A stretch of DNA of 62,139 nt, from positions 1-62,139 of the forward strand of contig JAFZVV010000014.1 in NCBI GenBank assembly GCA_017617615.1. Reading direction: 5' to 3'. The first letter of the stretch is position 1, and each line of letters starts with the position of its first letter. A model generated the notes under the pieces. That model was not told the DNA's origin and searched no databases. It worked only from the letters and a program-made list of their open reading frames with translations. A program made the position numbers and the translations under genes. The DNA is from Prevotella sp. (GTDB taxonomy: Bacteria > Bacteroidota > Bacteroidia > Bacteroidales > Bacteroidaceae). Positions 34,625 through 43,197 of this stretch are shown here, one piece after another.

Positions 34625-35020
34625 TGGAGCTGGCGGGAGTCGAACCCGCGTCCAAACAAGGAAACCATAAGCTTTCTACACGCTTATTCCAGACTTTGGT
34701 TTTCGAGCTGCAGCAAGACCTGGACCACCAACTACAGCCTTATCCCCTGAATTTCATCACGCCATCGGGGCCTGACGCGACTATTTCCGATTTACCTGCG
34801 CCGCTGGGTCCTCAGATTCGGAACAACATCCTTGGAGCGACGTCTCGTCCCGTCACCTGGTGGCGGGATAAAGCCAGTAATCTACTGTACTTCGATTAGG
34901 CAGCGAGAGCATACTGATTGTTGCCAATTAATTTTCCGACCGAATGGATTAAGGAGTATACAGCCGTCACTCCGCGTGCTTACCTACCATCTCAACTTGC
35001 TGTCAAATCCAGTCAACCCC
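34625..35020 (-). ncRNA. ssrA: transfer-messenger RNA
   Basis: Rescues stalled ribosomes and tags the unfinished protein. Read on the minus strand, the 5' end starts GGGGTTGACTGGATTTGAC at 35020 and the 3' end closes with a T-arm (GGGTTCGACTCCCGCC) and CAGCTCC acceptor strand near 34625, pairing with the 5' end. CC but not CCA is encoded. The tag frame is at 34925-34896 and reads GNNQYALAA then TAA, close to the known Bacteroidales tags ending NYALAA. The length of about 396 nt is normal. Exact ends are inferred from acceptor-stem pairing. Confidence 0.96.
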
Positions 35021-35123
35021 GTTTTTATAAACAGTTGAAAGTCTGCAACTTGTCAATCTGATATTCCCTCATGTCGATGATGGCGCCACATGATTGTCGT
35101 TGCTCACCAAGACTTTGGGGCTG

Positions 35124-35154
35124 CAAATATACAACAAATTCCGCAACCCCCAAA
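35124..35154 (-). promoter_or_regulatory. promoter of tmRNA
   Basis: On the minus strand TTTG (35151-35154) and TATATTTG (35124-35131) with 19 bp between. Transcription would begin near 35117, leaving a 5' leader of roughly 95 nt that must be removed by processing. Confidence 0.78.
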
Positions 35155-35178
35155 TTTTTTGGGGAAAAAATTTGGGGG
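35147..35178. repeat. perfect 14-bp-stem palindrome over the tmRNA -33 element
   Basis: CCCCCAAATTTTTT (35147-35160), loop GGGG, then AAAAAATTTGGGGG (35165-35178). The -33 TTTG of the tmRNA promoter lies inside the left arm. It is not followed by a T run, so a terminator role is less clear than a protein-binding or cruciform role. Confidence 0.8.
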
Positions 35179-35261
35179 CTGCAACTGATTGGATTGAAAA
35201 TTGGAAACTGAAGGGACGAATGTCGTCGCTCCCCTACCCTCTATTCCTGTCATAAGCATAA

Positions 35262-35299
35262 ACGACCTTTGCCAAAGGACGGATGTCCTCTGGCAAAGG
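35262..35299 (-). terminator. terminator of the 35325 gene
   Basis: Nine-bp stem CCTTTGCCA / TGGCAAAGG (35266-35274 with 35291-35299), inner 5-bp stem AGGAC/GTCCT with GGAT loop. It lies 25 bp after the stop codon of the lipoprotein gene; the following minus-strand bases are only moderately T-rich. Confidence 0.7.
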
Positions 35300-35324
35300 G
35301 ATAGTATGGGTAAAAAACTGCTTA

Positions 35325-35786
35325 TTATTTCAGTGTGATGTTCTCGATGATGGCTTTCACCTCGGGGTCGTCGATGGAGATGTTATAGACGGAGATGAGC
35401 ATCAGGCCCTTTTCGGTAAGTTTGGTATAGAGGGTGCTGGTCTTCTTCTCCTCCTTCACTGCCACGTTGAAGGTGTTGTTGCCGTACTTGACGTCGCCCT
35501 TGTCGGTGTAACCGGCGTTGACATTGCCCGAGTTGGCCTCTGCAGGCTCGCTGGTACGGTCGGGATAGGCATAGATGGTCATGGTAGCCCAGCCTTCATC
35601 CAGTTTCTTCATGATGCGGAAGTTGGTGTCGGAATTGTTTGAATTCTGCTCCCAAGTCGTGGGCACGACGAGTGAGTAGTACTGGGTTTCTACAGTCTCA
35701 CCTTCGATTTTGGTGATTCCATTACCACAAGAAGCCATAACGATTACTGCGAGTGCAGCCATTGCAAAATTGAAAATTGCTTTCAT
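35325..35786 (-). CDS. small lipoprotein, unknown function
   Basis: A 153-aa lipoprotein (signal ending AVIVMASC). The mature part (YYSLVVPTTWEQNSNNSDTNFRIMKK ... EGLMLISVYNISIDDPEVKAII) looks like a PsbP/DUF1795-type fold with the phrase on post-translational 'STLYTKLTEKG' strands, but this is uncertain. It follows the 60-aa gene at 35829 by 42 bp on the same strand and has its own terminator. Confidence 0.8.
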   Translation of the reverse strand: MKAIFNFAMAALAVIVMASCGNGITKIEGETVETQYYSLVVPTTWEQNSNNSDTNFRIMKKLDEGWATMTIYAYPDRTSEPAEANSGNVNAGYTDKGDVKYGNNTFNVAVKEEKKTSTLYTKLTEKGLMLISVYNISIDDPEVKAIIENITLK

Positions 35787-35828
35787 AATTGTTTTTAATG
35801 ATTAATTTAATGTTTAAAATAGAAAATG

Positions 35829-36011
35829 TTACTTCGTTTCCAAGGGGGCAGTCAGGTCGTCTTTTCTCACGTAGTCGCGGAGTTTGCGCTCCAGCAATTC
35901 GTTGATTTTCTCCTCCAGTTTTTGCCCCATGACATCCTCCATCTTAAGCAGATGCTCGAGATACCACATGGAATAGTCCATAGCAGAATCCTGATAATTG
36001 TTCTTTGCCAT
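35829..36011 (-). CDS. small helical protein, unknown function
   Basis: A 60-aa protein, MAKNNYQDSAMDYSMWYLEH..., with a heptad-like amphipathic helix (KMEDVMGQKLEEKINELLERKLRDYV) that could dimerise. The sequence has protein-like composition, and a GAACTTTG element lies about 30 bp upstream on the minus strand. It is probably cotranscribed with the lipoprotein that follows. No family recognised. Confidence 0.6.
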   Translation of the reverse strand: MAKNNYQDSAMDYSMWYLEHLLKMEDVMGQKLEEKINELLERKLRDYVRKDDLTAPLETK

Positions 36012-36160
36012 GACGGGTGATGTTTTACGGTTGCAAAGTTCGGCATAAACAGTGCTTTTCGGCTTATCATTTCGTGAAAAAAACTTATCATTTCGTGAAA
36101 TTTGGACAATCAGGGATATTTTTAAAAGAAAAACAAACCATTTTTCATACCTGATGTTGA

Positions 36161-36631
36161 TTATTTTGCTTTAAAACACCTCAGCACCGCGAGGACCACA
36201 ATTGATATCAAGACGGCGGAAAGCCACCACTTCACCGTGAAGTTTCGCTTCACCGTTTGCGTTTTGACCGTCTGCCGGTTTTTCACTGCCTGCAGCGAGT
36301 CGGCGTTGTGGCGATAGGCATGGACAGTATCTGTGACATATATCATATGCCACCGCTCCCGCAGGGTTTCCACCCTCACGGTGTCGGTACGGGCGGAGTC
36401 TTGCCTTAGGGTGATGACATGCACCGTGTTTTCCCTCAAGGTATCGGCGCGGGAACGATGCGCAGACAGTCGTATGGTGTCGGTATGGAAGGTGTGCAAC
36501 GTGTCGTGGACGACTATCTGTTCGGTTAACGTTTTCCGTGGGGTGCAGGAGGGCATCACAGTCCATGCCATGAAAATCGCTGCCAGTGTCATCATCCGAT
36601 ATGACACTGGCAGCGCTGTTATCTTTCTCAT
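36161..36631 (-). CDS. lipoprotein-like protein with DT-rich repeats and C-terminal membrane helix
   Basis: A 156-aa protein. An N-terminal hydrophobic segment ends in a lipobox-like VMPSC at Cys29; a long polar part follows with recurring Asp-Thr steps (VHDTLHTFHTDTIRL, RADTLRENT, ARTDTVRVETL, VTDTVHAY), and a C-terminal helix WWLSAVLISIVVLAVL with a basic end. This plan resembles small lipoproteins seen in Bacteroidetes prophages, possibly lysis-related, but no other phage gene is near. Overlapping frames were rejected because they lack this order. Confidence 0.68.
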   Translation of the reverse strand: MRKITALPVSYRMMTLAAIFMAWTVMPSCTPRKTLTEQIVVHDTLHTFHTDTIRLSAHRSRADTLRENTVHVITLRQDSARTDTVRVETLRERWHMIYVTDTVHAYRHNADSLQAVKNRQTVKTQTVKRNFTVKWWLSAVLISIVVLAVLRCFKAK

Positions 36632-36656
36632 ATTTCACAAGGTTTTGGTTCGTGCG

Positions 36657-36664
36657 CAAAGATA
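36657..36664 (-). promoter_or_regulatory. promoter element of the 36161 gene
   Basis: On the minus strand TATCTTTG lies 26 bp upstream of the start, in the short gap after asnB. Confidence 0.55.
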
Positions 36665-36680
36665 CGCACCCCGACACCAT

Positions 36681-38573
36681 TTACCTTGTCATTTTCGTAG
36701 GCTCCATGTTTTTGCTATACCATTTCTGGAACACGTAGAGGTTCCACAGTTTGTTCTTGTGGTTCTCCTTCCCGGTGAAGTGCTCATGAAGGACGGTCTG
36801 GATGAAGTCGTAGTTGAAAAGTCCCTGGCGTGCTATCATTTCCCTGCTGGTGAGCCGTTCCAGGTCTTCGCGGAGGTCCTCACGGAGCCACCGGTCTACC
36901 GGCACGTCGAAGCCTTTCTTGGAGAAGCGAAGAGTGGCTTCGGGGAGTAGGTCCTTGAATGTCTCCTTCAGGATGTATTTCTTGTTGCGTCCATTCAACT
37001 TCAGTCTATCGGGCATGGCTAGAGCCAGTTCCAAGATGCTGCTGTCGATGAACGGGGCACGGTTTTCCAGTGAGTTATACATACAGGCGCGGTCGATTTT
37101 GGGGAACATGCACCCCTCGAGCACGCTCTCCACGTCGAGCAACTGCTGCTTCTGCAAGAACGAATAGCGATCGCTCATTGCATCGTATCGCTGCTGGTAG
37201 AGCGGTTTGATATCCTCATAGTTCCCTGCTGAGAGCAACTCCTTACGTTGCTCGTCGGTGAAGCCCTGGCAGAGCATGCCGTAATACAGGCCGAACCCAC
37301 TCTCCTGCGACGAGCGGATGACTTTTTTCATCTTCCTGAGGATGTTGTTGGTATAGCCATTGATGGGGCACACCGCCACCATCTTCTCGAACACCACACG
37401 CAATGCCTTTGGCACACGCTTGTAACGACGTGCGTAATAGTCGGCCAAGTATTTTTGGTAGCCAGCGAACATTTCATCCGCACAATCACCGGTAAGCACA
37501 AACTTCACGTCTTTCCGTGCCAGTTTCGCCACATAATACGAGGGGATGGCAGAAGAGTCGCCGAAAGGCTCGTCGTAATAGGCTATCAGGTCGTCGAGGT
37601 CATTGATTACATCCTTATACTGCAGCGTGTATTTGGTATGTTTTGCCCCGATATGGCGTGCCAGCAGTTCGGCACGGGCTGTTTCGTCACACTCCCGCTC
37701 ATTGAAACCGATGGAGAAGGTGCGTATGGGTTCATCGGACAACTCGTTCATCAGGCAGCAGACCACACTCGAATCGATGCCGCCGCTGAGGAATGCCCCT
37801 GGGGGCACGTCGCCCACCATGCGTTTCCTTACCGACTCCTTGAGCAGCGTCCTCAACCTCGCCTTTGCCTCCTCTTCAGTGATGTCGAGCGGTTGTACCA
37901 CCTCCTGCACACGGTAGTAGGTGTGGGTAGTGATGCTGTTGTCGCGCGAGATGGTGGTCCATGTGCCTGGCATCATCTTGCGTATGGGAAGGTAGATGGT
38001 ATACGGTGCCGGAACATAGTCGAGGGTAAGGAAGAGATTGAGCGCAGTCTTGTCGATGCCGAAATGCCGTTCGCGTGGATTGAATGCCTTGAGTTCTGAA
38101 GCGAAGCGGAAGCCATCGGGTTCCTGGATATAGAAGAGCGGTTTTTCTCCATACCGGTCGCGGGCAACATGCACCTCACCCGTGCGCCGGTCATAGATAG
38201 CGAAGGCGAACATCCCCTCCAACTTCTCCAGACAAGAGCGCAAGCCGTAGTGAAGGTAAGCCTGTGCCACCACTTCGGTGTCGGTATTCGTATTGAACGT
38301 CGCTCCCCGCTGTATCAGTTCCTCCCGCAACTCCTGGAAGTTATACACCTCGCCATTATACACGATGACAACGTTGCCGTCGTCTACCATCAGCGGCTGA
38401 TGACCTGTCTCGATGTCGATGATGGAAAGCCGGCGGTGCGACAATGCCACACGCCCATCCACGAACACCCCGCTATCGTCGGGACCGCGCCGCGTCATGC
38501 GGTCGTTCATCTCATGGATTTCTCTCTCGTCGGCATTGCCGTTAAAACATATGATTCCTGCTATTGCGCACAT
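36681..38573 (-). CDS. asnB: asparagine synthase (glutamine-hydrolysing)
   Basis: A 630-aa AsnB-type enzyme. Cys2 after Met (MCAIAGIICFNG) is the N-terminal nucleophile of the class II glutaminase domain, which hydrolyses glutamine; RRGPDDSG and HRRLSIID follow. The C-terminal synthetase domain has the ATP-binding GAFLSGGIDSSVV and the YDEPFGDSSAIP segment. Members next to polysaccharide loci sometimes amidate sugars or other acceptors; here the surface-polysaccharide operon starts about 1.3 kb away on the other strand, so either role is possible. Confidence 0.94.
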   Translation of the reverse strand: MCAIAGIICFNGNADEREIHEMNDRMTRRGPDDSGVFVDGRVALSHRRLSIIDIETGHQPLMVDDGNVVIVYNGEVYNFQELREELIQRGATFNTNTDTEVVAQAYLHYGLRSCLEKLEGMFAFAIYDRRTGEVHVARDRYGEKPLFYIQEPDGFRFASELKAFNPRERHFGIDKTALNLFLTLDYVPAPYTIYLPIRKMMPGTWTTISRDNSITTHTYYRVQEVVQPLDITEEEAKARLRTLLKESVRKRMVGDVPPGAFLSGGIDSSVVCCLMNELSDEPIRTFSIGFNERECDETARAELLARHIGAKHTKYTLQYKDVINDLDDLIAYYDEPFGDSSAIPSYYVAKLARKDVKFVLTGDCADEMFAGYQKYLADYYARRYKRVPKALRVVFEKMVAVCPINGYTNNILRKMKKVIRSSQESGFGLYYGMLCQGFTDEQRKELLSAGNYEDIKPLYQQRYDAMSDRYSFLQKQQLLDVESVLEGCMFPKIDRACMYNSLENRAPFIDSSILELALAMPDRLKLNGRNKKYILKETFKDLLPEATLRFSKKGFDVPVDRWLREDLREDLERLTSREMIARQGLFNYDFIQTVLHEHFTGKENHKNKLWNLYVFQKWYSKNMEPTKMTR

Positions 38574-38602
38574 TTATCTAAAGGAATGGAAGGGGAGTTA
38601 AA

Positions 38603-38699
38603 GGGAAGTTAAAGGGACATATGAATTTCTCGTTCAGCCTATTGTTCAGCCTCTGAGTCAGCCTTTGACGAAACAGTTATTGTGTCCCTTTAACTTCCC
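38603..38699. repeat. 17-bp perfect inverted repeat of the AAGTTAAAGGG family
   Basis: GGGAAGTTAAAGGGACA at 38603-38619 is matched exactly by its reverse complement at 38683-38699, with 63 bp between. The arm equals the end of the 79-bp elements at 31422 and 33493. The loop holds tandem GTTCAGCCT / GAGTCAGCCT words. It lies directly upstream of asnB. Confidence 0.85.
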
Positions 38700-38740
38700 G
38701 ATTCACCTTTTTCGATATTTATTGTAAAGGGTGATTTCAA

Positions 38741-39592
38741 TTATTTCTTCTCTTGGACATTTACATTCAAACGTCCTACAGGGAACATGAAGCCACGGTC
38801 CTTGAGTTGCTGGTACACCGTCTCGTTCATGTAGAAATACACCGTCCAGTAGTCCTCGGTCTTGCACCAGGTACGGGTATTGACGATGACGCCCTTCTCA
38901 CCAAATTCAGTGATACCTGTCCATGGCTCTGCTACCACCGGAGAGTCGTCTACCGGTCCCTGCACGATAAGCGGGTTGGCAGACTGCACTTCGTAAATGG
39001 CAGCCTTCACCTTGTCGAGGTCGGTGCCATAGGCGAAAGTATAGTCGAGGTCGACACGGCGGTATTTCTCCTTGGTATAGTTCTTCATGGCCCCCGTGGA
39101 GAGACCACCATTGGGGATTATCACCGTCTGGTTGTCGATGGTGGTGATGATGGTGTTGAAAATCTGAATTTCCTTTACAATACCCATGAAGCCCTGTGCC
39201 TCGATGAAGTCGCCTACCTTGAAGGGTTTGAAGAGGAGAATCATCACGCCTCCAGCGAAGTTCTGCAACGTGCCGCTGAGGGCCATGCCAATAGCAACGC
39301 CAGCCGAAGCAAAGAGGGCGATGAATGAAGACGTCTCGATGCCGAGGATGGAGATGATGATGATAATCAGCACGAGCCAGAGCACTACACTGATGATGCT
39401 CTTGAGGAAAGTGTAGAGCGATGGGTCTACATTGCTCTTCTTCAGCGCTTTCTTGGTGAGTTTGTTGATCCATTTGATAATCCACCGTCCGATGAGGTAG
39501 ACGACAATGGCGATGATGAGGTTCTTGAAGAAGTTCATCGCCCAAATACCCAGCAGTGAATACGTTTCCGGGGATAGGATTTTTTCTAACAT
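38741..39592 (-). CDS. small-conductance mechanosensitive channel, MscS family
   Basis: A 283-aa inner-membrane channel that opens under hypo-osmotic stress. Three hydrophobic helices in the first 110 residues; the third is the Gly/Ala-rich pore helix (ALFASAGVAIGMALSGTLQNFAGG). The following FKPFKVGDFIEAQG and IPNGGLSTGAMKNYT are the MscS beta-domain signature. Length close to E. coli MscS (286 aa). Confidence 0.95.
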   Translation of the reverse strand: MLEKILSPETYSLLGIWAMNFFKNLIIAIVVYLIGRWIIKWINKLTKKALKKSNVDPSLYTFLKSIISVVLWLVLIIIIISILGIETSSFIALFASAGVAIGMALSGTLQNFAGGVMILLFKPFKVGDFIEAQGFMGIVKEIQIFNTIITTIDNQTVIIPNGGLSTGAMKNYTKEKYRRVDLDYTFAYGTDLDKVKAAIYEVQSANPLIVQGPVDDSPVVAEPWTGITEFGEKGVIVNTRTWCKTEDYWTVYFYMNETVYQQLKDRGFMFPVGRLNVNVQEKK

Positions 39593-39703
39593 TTCATGGT
39601 AGTTTTTAATGAATCACGGCATGAATACGAAACACGCTTCAGTGGCGGGAGGAAATGCCGTGGCGCCGTGAACCCACATGGACACCCTCCCTGTCCAACA
39701 GTG

Positions 39704-39711
39704 CAAAAATA
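39704..39711 (-). promoter_or_regulatory. promoter element of the MscS gene
   Basis: On the minus strand TATTTTTG, 112 bp upstream of the start. It is divergent from the polysaccharide-locus promoter at 39788. Confidence 0.5.
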
Positions 39712-39787
39712 GTAAGAATATTTGAAAGTGGAGCCCTCGCTTAAGGAAAAAATGCCGTCATTTCGCTTTTTTTCGAAGAAAAACCAC

Positions 39788-39795
39788 TACCTTTG
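39788..39795 (+). promoter_or_regulatory. promoter element of the surface-polysaccharide operon
   Basis: TACCTTTG, about 59 bp upstream of the TTG start at 39854. No good -33 TTTG at 19-20 bp. No anti-termination gene (UpxY/UpxZ type) or invertible repeat was seen near it, unlike many Bacteroides capsule loci. Confidence 0.55.
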
Positions 39796-39853
39796 CAACA
39801 ATTTTGCAAAAAACGGGTTATATATAATAGGAACGTAAAAGGACCACGATCGA

Positions 39854-40501
39854 TTGGCGAGAGTATATTCTGAGCAGGCGGCGAGCCTGGCATACAGCCA
39901 CGACGCGATGAATGCCTTTCAGCGCGGCGTGAAGCGGGTCACAGACTTTGTCTGTGCCCTGTTTGGCCTTGTCGTTCTCTCTCCGCTGTTCCTCGTCATT
40001 GCCCTGATTATGATAATCCAGAAGAACGGTCCGGTATTCTTCGCCCAGGAGCGCATAGGCTATGGCGGCAAGCCCTTCACCATCTACAAGTTCCGCACGC
40101 TGAGCACCGTGGTCGAGGACGAGGGTCCTCAACTCGTGGCGAAGAGCGACAGCGTGAAATCCACGCCCCTTGAGCGTTTCCTCCGCGAACATCACCTCGA
40201 CGAACTGCCCCAGTTGTGGAACGTCCTTGTGGGCGACATGTCGCTGGTGGGTCCCCGTCCGGAGCGCAAGTATTTCATTAACCAGATCATGGAACACACC
40301 CACGACTACGAACTGATATACCAGATGCGACCCGGCCTTACTTCCGAGGCCACCCTCTACAACGGCTACACCGACACCATGGAGAAGATGCTCAAGCGTC
40401 TCGACATGGACATCAGGTACCTGGAGCACCGGTCGCTGGGCCTTGACATGAAAATCATTCTAAGTACGATATACAACGTGCTGAGCGGGAAGAAATTCTG
40501 A
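39854..40501 (+). CDS. initiating undecaprenyl-phosphate sugar-1-phosphate transferase
   Basis: A 215-aa bacterial sugar transferase (PF02397). One membrane helix (FVCALFGLVVLSPLFLVIALIMI), then GPVFFAQERIGYGGKPFTIYKFRT and the catalytic/lipid block LDELPQLWNVLVGDMSLVGPRPE. It loads the first sugar-phosphate onto undecaprenyl phosphate on the cytoplasmic face. It is a short monotopic form like PglC rather than WbaP. The frame opens with a TTG at 39854; an ATG at 39908 would give a shorter protein that still keeps the membrane helix. First gene of the operon. Confidence 0.9.
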   Translation: MARVYSEQAASLAYSHDAMNAFQRGVKRVTDFVCALFGLVVLSPLFLVIALIMIIQKNGPVFFAQERIGYGGKPFTIYKFRTLSTVVEDEGPQLVAKSDSVKSTPLERFLREHHLDELPQLWNVLVGDMSLVGPRPERKYFINQIMEHTHDYELIYQMRPGLTSEATLYNGYTDTMEKMLKRLDMDIRYLEHRSLGLDMKIILSTIYNVLSGKKF

Positions 40502-40526
40502 GCCCAGCCTACAACCACATGAACAT

Positions 40527-43151
40527 ATGAGAAAGACAGTAATCCTCTTCTTGGTGGCCTTGCTGTTGCCCCTATGTGCAGCGGCACAGTCGTCGATGAC
40601 CGACGATCAGGTGTTCCGCTTCATCATCAAGGAGCACGAGGCCGGCACCACCCAACAGCAAATCGTGGTGCAACTGATGCAGCGTGGTGTCGACATCACG
40701 CAGATCAGGCGTGTACGCAAGAAATATGAGCGTCTGGCTAAGGAACAGGGCCTCGGCACGATGTCGAACGATACGGAGTCGTCGGACGACCGCACACGCA
40801 ACCGCAAGAAGCAACAGTCGCAATATCAAGACTCGCAATACGACGACCGCATGCAGGACTACATGAAAGATGCCACCCGCTACAATCAGGGCATGCAGAT
40901 ACGTCCAGAGCAGATGAACACCACCCGCACATGGGACGAGAACGACGACGACTTCCTTGAGTTCCAGGACGAGCTCAACGAATGGCTTCCCGGCGACACC
41001 ATCACGATGTACGAGAACCTCGTGGAGCAGATGAAACGCCAGAAGAAGAAGATCTACGGCCACGACCTGTTCAACAACAAGAAACTCACCTTTGAGCCCA
41101 ACATGAACATTGCCACGCCCGAGAACTATCGTCTGGGCCCTGGCGATGCCGTGTATATCGACATCTACGGCGCGTCGCAGAAGACCATTGAGGGCACGGT
41201 GTCGCCCGACGGCACCGTGGTCATCGAGGGATTTGGCCCGGTGGCAGTGGGCGGCATGACCGTGGCCCAGGCCAACTCCGCCATCAGATCGCGCCTCGGC
41301 TCCCGTTACCAGAGTTCGAAACTCCGTCTCACCGTGGGCGAGACACGCTCGATCATGGTGAACGTGGTGGGCGACGTAAAGACCCCCGGCACCTTCACCC
41401 TCTCTGCCTTCGCCACGGTGTTCCATGCCCTCTACATGGCTGGTGGCGTGAAAGACATCGGTACGCTGCGCAACATCAAAATCTACCGCAACAGCCAACT
41501 CATCTCCACCGTCGACATCTACGACTATCTCCTCAACGGCCGTCTCTCCGGCAATGTGCGCCTTCAAGACAACGATATGATTATGGTAGGGTCGTACGAT
41601 TGCCTCGTGGTCATCGACGGCAAGGTGAAGCGCCCGATGTACTATGAGATGAAGCGCAACGAGAGCCTTGCTGCCCTCATCAAGTATGCCGGCGGCTTCA
41701 CAGGCGATGCCTACAGGCAGTCGGTGCGCGTGATACGCAAGACCGGCCGCGAATATTCCATCTACAACGTCGACGAATTCGACATGTCGTCGTTCAAGCT
41801 TGCCGACGGCGACTCCATCACCGTCGACTCCATCCTCGACCGCTGGAGCAACATGGCCGAAGTGAAGGGTGCCGTGTTCCGTCCCGGCATGTACCAGGTG
41901 GGCGGTGAGATTACCAGCGTGCGCTCCCTCATCGAGCATGCCGAGGGTCTGCGCGAGGAAGCCTTCACCCCCCATGCCGTGATGCATCGCATGAAGGCCG
42001 ACCGCACCCTTGAGGTGCTCCGTCTCGACATCGACGGCATCCTCAACGGCACGAAGGCCGATGTGGAACTGAAGCCCAACGACGTGCTGTTCATCCCCAC
42101 ACGCCAGGACCTGATGGAAAACCAGACGCTTACCATCCATGGCGAGGTGCACTACCCCGGCATCTACCGCTATGCCTCCAACGAGACCATAGAAGACTTC
42201 ATCCTTCAGGCCGGCGGACTCACCGAGACCGCCTCGACCATGAAGGTCGACGTGTCGCGCCGTGTCACCAATCCCAACGCGCTGACCACCGACTCCATCA
42301 TCGCCCAGACCTTCAGCCTCGCGCTGAAAGACGGTTTCGTGATTGAAGGAGAGCCTGGCTTCACGCTGATGCCCTTCGACGAGGTGTATGTACGCAAGAG
42401 TCCGGGCTCATACAAGCAGCAGAACGTGATGATTGAGGGCGAGGTGATGTTTGCCGGCACCTACACCATCTCGTCGAAGAACATGCGCCTGAGCGACCTC
42501 GTGCGCACTGCCGGCGGCGTGAACGACCGCGCCTATGCCAAGGGTGCCCGTCTGGAGCGCCGCTACACCCAGGAGGAGCGTCTGAATGCCATCGAGGCGC
42601 AGAAGAAAGCACGCGAGCAAGCCGAGCTCAACCTCCAGGAGCAGATGGCCAGGAGCGGCAATGCCAACTTTAACCTGAGCGACCTGAGCCAGCAGGCACA
42701 GTCGCAGCAGTTGAAGAAATATGAAGTGGGCGAAACCTATCCCGTGGGTATCGACCTGGAGGAGGCCATCAACAATCCCGGTGGCGACGAGGACATCGTG
42801 CTTCGCGAGGGCGACCGCATCATCGTGCCACAATACACCGGAACGGTGAAGATCAGCGGCGAGGTGATGCACCCCAACTCCGTGGTGTTCGAGGCCGGCA
42901 AGAAAGCGAGTTTCTACATCGACCAGGCCGGCGGTTACGGCACCAACGCCCGGAAGCGCCAGGCCTATATCATCTACATGAGCGGCAAGGTGGCGAAGGT
43001 GAGCCACGGAGCCAAGCCACAACCCGGCTGCGAAATCGTGGTGCCGTCGAAAGCCATCACCAAGACCACCATGCAGGAGCGCCTGAGCATCGCCACCGCC
43101 GTGGGTTCGTTTGCCGCCATCATCGCCACCATCGTCAACATCATCAAGTAG
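40527..43151 (+). CDS. Wza-type polysaccharide export protein with six SLBB domains
   Basis: An 874-aa outer-membrane polysaccharide exporter, over twice the length of E. coli Wza. Signal peptide to about 20 (CAAA-Q); a charged coiled region; a Poly_export domain near 200-265 (YRLGPGDAVYIDIYG, VSPDGTVVIEGFGPV); then six SLBB repeats recognisable by phrases such as VVGDVKTPGTFTLS, IDGKVKRPMYYEM, VKGAVFRPGMYQV, IHGEVHYPGIYRY, IEGEVMFAGTYTI and ISGEVMHPNSVVF. A C-terminal hydrophobic helix (GSFAAIIATIVNII) ends it. Long multi-SLBB Wza proteins are known from Bacteroidetes and may span more of the envelope. Confidence 0.93.
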   Translation: MRKTVILFLVALLLPLCAAAQSSMTDDQVFRFIIKEHEAGTTQQQIVVQLMQRGVDITQIRRVRKKYERLAKEQGLGTMSNDTESSDDRTRNRKKQQSQYQDSQYDDRMQDYMKDATRYNQGMQIRPEQMNTTRTWDENDDDFLEFQDELNEWLPGDTITMYENLVEQMKRQKKKIYGHDLFNNKKLTFEPNMNIATPENYRLGPGDAVYIDIYGASQKTIEGTVSPDGTVVIEGFGPVAVGGMTVAQANSAIRSRLGSRYQSSKLRLTVGETRSIMVNVVGDVKTPGTFTLSAFATVFHALYMAGGVKDIGTLRNIKIYRNSQLISTVDIYDYLLNGRLSGNVRLQDNDMIMVGSYDCLVVIDGKVKRPMYYEMKRNESLAALIKYAGGFTGDAYRQSVRVIRKTGREYSIYNVDEFDMSSFKLADGDSITVDSILDRWSNMAEVKGAVFRPGMYQVGGEITSVRSLIEHAEGLREEAFTPHAVMHRMKADRTLEVLRLDIDGILNGTKADVELKPNDVLFIPTRQDLMENQTLTIHGEVHYPGIYRYASNETIEDFILQAGGLTETASTMKVDVSRRVTNPNALTTDSIIAQTFSLALKDGFVIEGEPGFTLMPFDEVYVRKSPGSYKQQNVMIEGEVMFAGTYTISSKNMRLSDLVRTAGGVNDRAYAKGARLERRYTQEERLNAIEAQKKAREQAELNLQEQMARSGNANFNLSDLSQQAQSQQLKKYEVGETYPVGIDLEEAINNPGGDEDIVLREGDRIIVPQYTGTVKISGEVMHPNSVVFEAGKKASFYIDQAGGYGTNARKRQAYIIYMSGKVAKVSHGAKPQPGCEIVVPSKAITKTTMQERLSIATAVGSFAAIIATIVNIIK

Positions 43152-43197
43152 GTTGCCCGTCATGACCATGCGGGCATGACACCCATCGCGCAGGCTT

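Noticed and set aside
39600..39853. Invertible promoter or UpxY-type regulation of the polysaccharide locus
   Set aside because: No inverted repeats flanking the promoter, no recombinase and no UpxY/UpxZ gene were found in the window.
40572..42152. 526-codon minus-strand frame opposite the Wza-type gene
   Set aside because: Antisense shadow of SLBB repeats, His/Val/Gly-rich.
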